Origin: an archaeon
GTDB taxonomy: Archaea; Nanobdellota; Nanobdellia; Pacearchaeales; GW2011-AR1
DNA length: 49,609 nt
Direction of reading: 5' to 3'
NCBI GenBank assembly: GCA_018651925.1
Contig: JABIDC010000002.1
Span: 1 to 49,609, forward strand
Shown: piece by piece, positions 10,227 through 16,367 of the stretch
Position numbering within the stretch: the first letter of the stretch is position 1
Layout of the letters: each line of letters begins with the position of its first letter
Made by a program: the position numbers and the translations under genes
The notes under the pieces: generated by a model
What the model was told of the DNA's origin: nothing
What the model saw: the letters and a program-made list of their open reading frames with translations, nothing else
The model's database searches: none

Positions 10227-11186
10227 TCATTTACCTAAGCCAGCCAATACAAAGCTTGCAATCAATGCTTGAAGTTGAATAAATGGGTCTGATCCTTCAA
10301 CAATTCTAAATTCAGTTTCTCCAGTTTTTTCAGTAAGTTTAACTTTGATTTCTGGTTCAACTGGTAAGTTCCAGATTTCTTTTTGAATTGCTTTAATTAC
10401 TTCTTGTCCAGAAATACTTTCTTTTAACATGATGTCTAAAAGTTTTTCTTTTGATTTTTTGAAATCTCCTGAAATTGCATAATCTAAAACTATCTTGATA
10501 TCTTTTGGTTTAGCATTTGCAAGAATTGTTGAAACTAAATCCGTAGTTATTGTAGGGGAAATTGATGCGGTTGTTTGTAATAAATTTATACATCTTCTAC
10601 AATCTCCTTCGCTTCCCTCGTAAATAGTTTCTCTTGCTTCTGGATTTATTGTTAAGTTTTCATCGTTTGCAATCCATTCCATGACTTTGTCAATATCCTT
10701 TTTTTCTAAAAGTTTAAATCTAAACATTGCACAACGAGATTGAATCGGATCAATTATTTTACTTGAATAATTGCAAGACATTATGAATCTACAGGTTGAA
10801 GAGTAGTTCTCCATTGTTCTTCTAAGTGCTTGTTGAGCTTCTGGAGTTAATGCATCTGCTTCATCCAAGAAAATAACTTTAAATGGAACATCTCCAAGGG
10901 CCTTTGTTCTTGCGAAATCTTTTACTTTTTCTCGGACAATATTGATTCCCCTTTCATCTGAAGCATTTAATTCTAAGTAATTTGTTTTCCAAGTGTCTTT
11001 GAATAACTCTTTTACGATGATTAGAGCTAATGTTGATTTTCCTGTTCCTGCTGGGCCTGCAAAGAGCAAATGAGGGATGTTTAATGTGTTTGTTAGAGCT
11101 TCAATTCTTTTTATGATATCATCTTGTCCAACAACTTGGGAGAATTTTTTTGGCCGATATTTTTCTGTCCAGATTTCACTTGTCAT
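10227..11186 (-). CDS. rfcS: Replication factor C small subunit
   Basis: EIWTEKYRPKKFSQVVGQDDI, AGPAGTGKSTLA, FLDEADALTPEAQQALRRTME; start at MTSEIW (11186) rather than 11192 fits the 22-nt box spacing. Confidence 0.93.
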   Translation of the reverse strand: MTSEIWTEKYRPKKFSQVVGQDDIIKRIEALTNTLNIPHLLFAGPAGTGKSTLALIIVKELFKDTWKTNYLELNASDERGINIVREKVKDFARTKALGDVPFKVIFLDEADALTPEAQQALRRTMENYSSTCRFIMSCNYSSKIIDPIQSRCAMFRFKLLEKKDIDKVMEWIANDENLTINPEARETIYEGSEGDCRRCINLLQTTASISPTITTDLVSTILANAKPKDIKIVLDYAISGDFKKSKEKLLDIMLKESISGQEVIKAIQKEIWNLPVEPEIKVKLTEKTGETEFRIVEGSDPFIQLQALIASFVLAGLGK

Positions 11187-11264
11187 AATCATTTTATTTA
11201 AATTTCATTAATAAAGATTGTTGTTTTTAGGGGACAATATTAATTATTTTAGAATTCTTAGCTA

Positions 11265-11381
11265 CTATTTACTTCTAGCTCTTTTTAGCTTACGCTTGTG
11301 CTTTTCTTTCTTAAGTTTCTTTCTTTGCCATTTCCAACGCATTTGGCCTTTCTTTTTCCACCGTCTAGATGATCTTTTCAT
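11265..11381 (-). CDS. rpl41e: L41e-like ribosomal micro-protein (38 aa), absent from ORF track
   Basis: MKRSSRRWKKKGQMRWKWQRKKLKKEKHKRKLKRARSK; resembles the L41e pattern MRxKWxxKRxxRLKRKRRKMRxRSK; TTTAAAAA box 22 nt upstream of ATG. Confidence 0.7.
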   Translation of the reverse strand: MKRSSRRWKKKGQMRWKWQRKKLKKEKHKRKLKRARSK

Positions 11382-11492
11382 AGGGTTTCAAATTAGATTT
11401 AGTTTTTAAAGATTTTGGTGTGTTTTTTTGGGATTAAAGAGGACTTTTTCAATTTGATCTTTTATCAAATTATGGGGGAAACTGGTTTTAAA

Positions 11493-12698
11493 TTAAATTT
11501 TAGTAATTGTTTTTATTTTATTTTTATTTAGAACTTTTACGGCTTGTTTTATGGATTTTTTTCCAAGAAAAAATGCAATTATATTTTTTTTAAGCTTTGA
11601 TTGGGAGATGATTTCTGCGGTCTTTTTTGGATTGGACATTGTTTGAGGAGTTAAAATGATTCCAATATTTCCTTGGTAATTTTTCTTTTCTAATTTTGAT
11701 AATTCTCTTTTGTAATCTGTTTCTTTTGCGGTCCCTAAAATATCTTTTGGGCCAATTATCTTTTGTTCTTGTTGGATTAATGTGTCTGTTAGAAGTGCTC
11801 CTGCTCCGCCAGCATTTGTTATAATTGTAGTTTCTTTGTGATTGAGGGAAATTTTTTGGGATTTTAAATTAAATGCTTCTTGAAGGGATTTTACTTGCTT
11901 TATTTTTGCTTGTTTGAATGCTCCTTTGTAAATTTTGTAATCTGTTGCAATGCTTGCAGTATGACTTATTGTTGCTTGTTTTCCTTGTTCGGATTTTCCT
12001 GCTTTGATAACAATGATTTCTTTTTTACTTTTTTTACAAATTTTAATAAATCTTTTTCCTTCTTTTAATTTTTCAATGTAAAGAATTATTTTTTTTGTAC
12101 TTTTGTCTTTGTTAAAATATTCAATCCAATCTGAAAAATCTAAATCAGACATGTTTCCCAAGCTTATGAATCCAGAGAATTTTTTATTTAAATCTGAAAT
12201 ATAGCTCCATAATGCTCCGCTTTGACTAATGAAAGCAATGTTCCCTTTTTTTGGAGTTGTTTTTGCAAAAGTTAAATCTAAATTTAATTTTGGATTGAAA
12301 ATCCCAAAGCAATTTGGTCCTAAGAGATTTATTTTATATTTATCTATCTTCTTTGTTAATTCTTCTTGGAGTTTGAAATTTTTTTCTTCTGCAAAACCTG
12401 CAGAGATTATAATTATATTTTTTATTTTCTTTTTGTGGCAATCATCAATGGTTTTTAGAATAAATTTTGCAGGAATTGCAATCACAACTAAATCTATTTT
12501 TTCAGAAGTTTGTGATATTGAAGAATAACTTTGAATGTTTTGTAAAATTTTGTGTTTCGGGTTTATTGGAATTATTTTTGCCCGGGATTTTTTTGCTTTT
12601 TCTAATAAAATTCCTCCTACTTTGGTTTTATCTTCTGATGCTCCAATTATCGCAATTGTTTCTGGATTAAAGAAATCTTTTAATTTGCCCTCTTTCAT
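11493..12698 (-). CDS. ADP-forming acyl/acetyl-CoA synthetase alpha subunit (CoA-binding, succinyl-CoA synthetase-like)
   Basis: FNPETIAIIGASEDKTKVGG, LLGPNCFGIFNP, AFISQSGALWSYI, GKQATISHTASIATD. Confidence 0.85.
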   Translation of the reverse strand: MKEGKLKDFFNPETIAIIGASEDKTKVGGILLEKAKKSRAKIIPINPKHKILQNIQSYSSISQTSEKIDLVVIAIPAKFILKTIDDCHKKKIKNIIIISAGFAEEKNFKLQEELTKKIDKYKINLLGPNCFGIFNPKLNLDLTFAKTTPKKGNIAFISQSGALWSYISDLNKKFSGFISLGNMSDLDFSDWIEYFNKDKSTKKIILYIEKLKEGKRFIKICKKSKKEIIVIKAGKSEQGKQATISHTASIATDYKIYKGAFKQAKIKQVKSLQEAFNLKSQKISLNHKETTIITNAGGAGALLTDTLIQQEQKIIGPKDILGTAKETDYKRELSKLEKKNYQGNIGIILTPQTMSNPKKTAEIISQSKLKKNIIAFFLGKKSIKQAVKVLNKNKIKTITKI

Positions 12699-12714
12699 TA
12701 TTGAAATTAGAAAA

Positions 12715-12728
12715 CTATATATAAATAG
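12715..12728. promoter_or_regulatory. Shared near-palindromic TATA box for divergent 11493-12698(-) and 12745-13347(+)
   Basis: CTATATATAAATAG centred at 12721.5, the exact midpoint of the 46-nt intergenic region; 20 nt from box to each start codon. Confidence 0.65.
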
Positions 12729-12744
12729 ATTTTGTTTTATTTTT

Positions 12745-13347
12745 ATGAAGGTGTTTACAGAAAAAGAGGCTGGAAGTTTTCTTTCAAAACAAGGTTTTAA
12801 TCTTCTTCCGGGATTTTATTTAAAAAAAGAAAGTGATTTAGAAAAAGTTAATTTTGATTTTCCTTATGTTGCAAAGATTTCTGGGAAAAAAATTATTCAT
12901 AAGAAAAAACAAGGAGGAATTATTTTGAATGTTAAAGATGTACAAGATGTTCTTAATTCATTTAATTATTTGAAAAAAATAAAGGGTTTTGAAGAAGTAT
13001 TTTTTCAAAAACAAATTTCTGGAATTGAATTGATTTTAGGGATTAAAAAAACTCCTGAGTTTGGCCATGTTGTTGTTTTTGGAGAGGGGGGAAGTGGTGT
13101 TGAAGAAAAAGAAGATTTTACTTTTAGAGTTTTTCCAGTTTCTTTATCTGATGTAAAAGAAATGATCAATGAAACAAAAATTTCAAAGAAATTGAAATCT
13201 AAAGAAATTCTAATTTTAGAGAAAGAAATTTTTAAGTTAAATAAATTAGTGAAGAAATATCTGGAGATTAAAGAGTTGGATGTTAATCCTTTAATTATTA
13301 GTTCTAATAAACCTTATTTTGTAGATACAAGAATTGTTTTTGATTGA
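12745..13347 (+). CDS. ADP-forming acyl-CoA synthetase beta subunit (ATP-grasp)
   Basis: MKVFTEKEAGSFLSKQGFNLLPGFYL...FPYVAKISGKKIIHKKKQGGIILNV...ELDVNPLIIS; track start 12535 overlaps the antisense gene. Confidence 0.82.
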   Translation: MKVFTEKEAGSFLSKQGFNLLPGFYLKKESDLEKVNFDFPYVAKISGKKIIHKKKQGGIILNVKDVQDVLNSFNYLKKIKGFEEVFFQKQISGIELILGIKKTPEFGHVVVFGEGGSGVEEKEDFTFRVFPVSLSDVKEMINETKISKKLKSKEILILEKEIFKLNKLVKKYLEIKELDVNPLIISSNKPYFVDTRIVFD

Positions 13348-13348
13348 A

Positions 13349-13912
13349 TTATTTTAATGACCAAAGCATTTTTGTGTAACCAGTATTATCAATATCTTTT
13401 TTGTTAATTTCTAATTCTTTTAATGCGGTGTTAATTAATTGTTTTGCTTTCTCTACTTCTTTTTCTTGGCATAAATATTCAATCTCTAAAAAATATCCAA
13501 GACTTTTTACCTTATGCAATTCAATTGTTAAATTTTTGTTTTTGCGATATTTGTAACTTTCAGTTATTTTTGTTTTTTCTACCCATTCTTCAAAATTTAA
13601 ATCTTTGAATAGTTCGGATAAATTTTCTATATCTTTTTTTTCTTTTATTGAAAATTCAAATTCTTTTTTTACTACAATTTCTTTATCAGATAGTTCTTTT
13701 ATCTTTTTCTTAAAATTAATTTCAAATTTATTTGGTTTTTCTCTTATTCTGAATGCTTTTTTTGGATATTTCTTTTTTAGGAGTTTATTTTTTATTGCAA
13801 AATATTTGTCGGTTCTTGTTTCTTTTTTGTCTAACTTTGCTATTGATTTAATTTTCTTTCTTAGATTTATTGGGTCTTTAACCCTTGCTTTTGTTTCTAC
13901 TTCTAACCACAT
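13349..13912 (-). CDS. CYTH-domain protein (CyaB/thiamine-triphosphatase-like)
   Basis: N-terminal EVETKARV (ExExK), alternating charged residues, C-terminal LEIEYLC. Confidence 0.8.
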   Translation of the reverse strand: MWLEVETKARVKDPINLRKKIKSIAKLDKKETRTDKYFAIKNKLLKKKYPKKAFRIREKPNKFEINFKKKIKELSDKEIVVKKEFEFSIKEKKDIENLSELFKDLNFEEWVEKTKITESYKYRKNKNLTIELHKVKSLGYFLEIEYLCQEKEVEKAKQLINTALKELEINKKDIDNTGYTKMLWSLK

Positions 13913-13927
13913 TTTTCTTTAAATGTA

Positions 13928-14116
13928 CGCCCCGACCGTGATTCGAACACGGGTCACTGCCGTTCTCCAAAAGAAGGTTGCATTGAGATGCATAGACTTC
14001 CTCTCTCATCGAGATTTTTTCACCTCTCTTTTGAAATTTCTTTCAAGTCGTTTTGACCTGAAACAACTTTCGTTGTTTTGAGAGGGCAGCATACTTGGCC
14101 TCTGTACTATCGGGGC
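13928..14116 (-). tRNA. tRNA-Glu (CTC) with ~116-nt intron at about 13963-14078
   Basis: Acceptor GCCCCGA/TCGGGGC; D-arm GTAC/GTAT; anticodon stem CTGCC/GGCAG around CTCTCA; T-arm CCGTG-TTCGAAT-CACGG. Confidence 0.85.
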
Positions 14117-14219
14117 GTGTTTTGCTCTGAAAGTACAGGGTTTACTCAGATTCAAATTATTGGGTTAATTTGGATCTTGCGAAAATATGAAGGATATTTT
14201 CAGCGTGTACTATCGGGGC
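14103..14219 (-). repeat. Exact 14-nt direct repeat (14103-14116 and 14206-14219) of tRNA-Glu nt 1-14, flanking an 89-nt leader/insert
   Basis: tgtactatcggggc twice on + strand; flanking bases differ on both sides. Confidence 0.9.
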
Positions 14220-14242
14220 ATAATTAATTGAAAGAAAAGTGT

Positions 14243-14250
14243 TTTATAAA
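14243..14250 (-). promoter_or_regulatory. TATA box for tRNA-Glu, located at the upstream duplicated 5' end
   Basis: tttataaa 24 nt from 14219; tRNA-Gln has its own box at the same 24-nt distance; no such box directly upstream of 14116. Confidence 0.6.
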
Positions 14251-14256
14251 TTTTTA

Positions 14257-14329
14257 TAGTCCTGCCAGGATTCGAACCTGGGTCGCGAGGCCCAGAACCT
14301 CGCATACTTGACCACTGTACTACAGGACT
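14257..14329 (-). tRNA. tRNA-Gln (CTG)
   Basis: AGTCCTG/CAGGACT; CGAGG-TTCTGGG-CCTCG; CCAGG-TTCGAAT-CCTGG. Confidence 0.9.
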
Positions 14330-14404
14330 ATGTCCATACTTATGATTCTTTCTTTTTAAAATCTTTTTCGAAAGATTTTTATATGTTTTTAGTTTAGAAT
14401 TGTT

Positions 14405-14746
14405 ATGGTAAACGGGGTGGTTTTTCTTGTAATCTCAGCTTTGGTAATTGTAATTTGGGTTTTAATAGAGTTTAAACGTCTTGAACATAAACTTTTTGCA
14501 TATTTTTTAATAGGAATGATTTTGGTAGTTGCTGCAAGTTTTTCGGTTGTTACAAGTAATTATGATATTGATTATGGGTCTGCTTCTGGGCTAATGACTG
14601 CGGGAAAAGTTTATTTTTCTTGGATTGGTTCAGTATTTGGAAATGCTAAAACAATGACAAGCCACGCTATTAAATTAGATTGGGAAATGAATGAGAGTGT
14701 GGAGCAAGTTGATTTAAAAAAATCTTTAGCTGATTCCTTAGAATGA
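14405..14746 (+). CDS. Small membrane protein, unknown
   Basis: Two TM segments; ends ...TMTSHAIKLDWEMNES; overlaps next ORF by ATGA. Confidence 0.7.
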   Translation: MVNGVVFLVISALVIVIWVLIEFKRLEHKLFAYFLIGMILVVAASFSVVTSNYDIDYGSASGLMTAGKVYFSWIGSVFGNAKTMTSHAIKLDWEMNESVEQVDLKKSLADSLE

Positions 14747-14943
14747 AATTTTTTTCGTTCATTTTGATTTTTCTTGTTTTAAATTCGTTATTAATTATTA
14801 GTAATAATAATCTTCATTTAGAAACAGAAGAGGGAATAGATAATTTTTTAGGAGATTATTCTTTTTTTGTAGAGAAAGTTTATTCTAATGTTTTGAGAGT
14901 TACTTCAAATGTGATAAAACTTGATTGGATTGCTACAGACTAA
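14743..14943 (+). CDS. Small secreted/membrane protein, unknown, shares TSxxIKLDW motif with previous gene
   Basis: N-terminal hydrophobic segment; ...RVTSNVIKLDWIATD. Confidence 0.65.
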   Translation: MKFFSFILIFLVLNSLLIISNNNLHLETEEGIDNFLGDYSFFVEKVYSNVLRVTSNVIKLDWIATD

Positions 14944-14983
14944 TTGTCGGAATATTTAAATAGGTTATTTTATTGAATGAATC

Positions 14984-15349
14984 ATGGTGAAGAAAAAGAT
15001 GGTGCGCAGTTCTGCGTACTCCAAGTCGCGGAGTTCTGGAGCAAAAAAGAAGATTGTTAAATCAAAGGTTTCAAATTCTAAAGTAAATAAAAAAGTTGTA
15101 AAATCAAATAAAACTCCTAGAAAGGTTCAGATGAGAAGTGTTTTTTCAAAGTATAAATTCCATATTGCAGTTAGAGATTTAATTTTATTCTCAGTTTTAT
15201 TCTTTTTGGTGTTCTTCTTAAGGGTAATTTCAACCAATGTGATTTTAGATAATATCTTCTTCTTATTGATGATTGTTTTCGGATTCTTAGCAATTGCCTT
15301 CTTTATAGTATTTTTAATATTTATTTTTGCTAGAATTTTTAGAAAATAA
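14984..15349 (+). CDS. Membrane protein with basic N-terminus, unknown
   Basis: Lys/Ser-rich N-terminus then two TM segments; box TTTAAAT 22 nt upstream. Confidence 0.65.
   Translation: MVKKKMVRSSAYSKSRSSGAKKKIVKSKVSNSKVNKKVVKSNKTPRKVQMRSVFSKYKFHIAVRDLILFSVLFFLVFFLRVISTNVILDNIFFLLMIVFGFLAIAFFIVFLIFIFARIFRK
15004..15044 (+). repeat. Copy A of the 41-nt stem-loop element, inside the N-terminal coding region
   Basis: GCGCAGTTCTGCGTACTCCAAGTCGCGGAGTTCTGGAGCAA; 29/41 ungapped to copy B including 12-mer GCGGAGTTCTGG. Confidence 0.6.
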
Positions 15350-15478
15350 ATAGGTCTCAGTTGAGATTTCAATGATTGTTAATTTTCTTGGGTTTATTTG
15401 AATAATCAAGTAATTTTTAATAATTTACAGGCCGACAGATAGAAATATATTTATAAATTAAAATAATAAATTATATAG

Positions 15479-16111
15479 ATGAGAAAGCTTCTAAAAAACC
15501 CCCTAACTCCAATTGCATTATTTGCATTAATAATTTTAGCAATATTATTTTTTCCTGGACAATCTGATATTAAGAATAATTTTTGTGGGATTCATATAGA
15601 TTATCGATATTGTAAGTGTGCATTTCATAATGAATATTGTGAAAGTTTAGGAATGAGTAAAAGTGAAGCAAATTCGTTTGTTCAAGAAGAATATGAAAAA
15701 TGGAAAGATTCGCTAAATCCAACGGAATCGGAAGAAGAAGATGAAAAATATGGTATTATTGAAAAAGATGGAAACCTTTATCTTAATTCAAAGCCAGGAG
15801 AAGTGCTCGAAATAAAAACGAAGGATTTGCCAAATTGGGCTCGTGAAAAAATTGCTACAGTTGGTGCAGAAATAATGGTTGGGGGACCATTAGATCAAAT
15901 TGCAGAAGGAGATTCAAATGTTCTTTTAGATGGACTTCCAATAGCAAGAGTGGGAGACGAAACAGTTCAAGGTGGAGTAATAACTGTTGGTTCAGAAAAT
16001 ATTTTTGTTAATGGAAAACCTGTTGCAATTATTGGGGGGATGACAACAAACTCTCAATTAACAGGAACGGTTCCTCATATTGGTGGTCCAATAATAAATA
16101 ATGTTAATTAG
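15479..16111 (+). CDS. Membrane-anchored PAAR-motif-like protein
   Basis: N-terminal TM; Cys-rich CGIHIDYRYCKCAFHNEYC; SNVLLDGLPIARVGDETVQGGVITVGSENIFVNGKPVAIIGG. Confidence 0.7.
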   Translation: MRKLLKNPLTPIALFALIILAILFFPGQSDIKNNFCGIHIDYRYCKCAFHNEYCESLGMSKSEANSFVQEEYEKWKDSLNPTESEEEDEKYGIIEKDGNLYLNSKPGEVLEIKTKDLPNWAREKIATVGAEIMVGGPLDQIAEGDSNVLLDGLPIARVGDETVQGGVITVGSENIFVNGKPVAIIGGMTTNSQLTGTVPHIGGPIINNVN

Positions 16112-16137
16112 TTCTTATTAGATTAAGAAAATAAATA

Positions 16138-16210
16138 AGCCACAGCCGAGATTCGAACTCGGGACCTTTACATTACCAATGTAACGCTCTACCAACTGAG
16201 CCACTGCGGC
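16138..16210 (-). tRNA. tRNA-Thr (GGT)
   Basis: GCCGCAG/CTGTGGC; GCTC/GAGC D-arm; TTACA-TTGGTAA-TGTAA; CCGAG-TTCGAAT-CTCGG. Confidence 0.92.
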
Positions 16211-16221
16211 ATTTTTGAATT

Positions 16222-16292
16222 AGCCACAGCGTTCAGTTTAGCACTGCTCAGTGCACCCTTAATTGCGGAGTTCTGGGGCAAGCCACTGCGGC
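16222..16292 (-). ncRNA. tRNA-sized structured element in the tRNA-Thr leader, closed by a duplicated acceptor stem
   Basis: Begins GCCGCAGTGGCT, ends CTGTGGCT (7-bp acceptor-like helix); internal hairpins TTGC/GCAA and GCACT-GAGC-AGTGC; no T-arm. Confidence 0.45.
16241..16281 (+). repeat. Copy B of the 41-nt stem-loop element
   Basis: GCACTGCTCAGTGCACCCTTAATTGCGGAGTTCTGGGGCAA; GCACT/AGTGC stem with GCTC loop. Confidence 0.6.
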
Positions 16293-16367
16293 ATAAATAA
16301 TTATCTTAATTTAGATTATAAAAATGTTTTTGGGTAGTTTTATAAGTAAATTTTGTTAGTTTTTTTA

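Larger units (their letters stand above)
16199..16294 (-). repeat. Exact 14-nt direct repeat (16199-16212 and 16281-16294) of the tRNA-Thr 5' end, flanking a 68-nt leader/insert
   Basis: agccactgcggcat twice on + strand; flanking bases differ on both sides. Confidence 0.9.

Noticed and set aside
11218-11409. 63-aa plus-strand ORF
   Set aside because: Antisense to the better supported L41e-like micro-gene; hydrophobic reverse complement of a basic peptide.
12535-12744. N-terminal extension of the ATP-grasp beta subunit
   Set aside because: Overlaps the antisense alpha-subunit gene; internal ATG at 12745 matches promoter position and homology.
13349-13912. Functional link between the CYTH protein (CyaB-like) and the pseudo-cyclase at 31384-33402
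   Set aside because: About 18 kb apart with no shared operon; CYTH proteins are often triphosphatases rather than cyclases.
14117-14205. Homology between the tRNA-Glu and tRNA-Thr leader inserts
   Set aside because: Only short ordered matches (CTGAG, TAAAC, CTGT, TTCA, AAAA) are visible; too weak to claim common origin without alignment statistics.
14206-14219. 5' half of a trans-spliced (split) tRNA
   Set aside because: Contains only the acceptor 5' strand and part of the D stem, no D-loop or anticodon stem, and an intact tRNA-Glu follows in cis.
15351-15380. TCTCAGTTGAGA inverted repeat as an intrinsic terminator
   Set aside because: Short stem without a following T-tract; archaeal terminators are usually simple T-runs, so not called.
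16211-16300. CRISPR-like repeat-spacer pattern
   Set aside because: Only two copies of a 14-nt repeat, which is tRNA-derived; no array periodicity and no cas genes in window.
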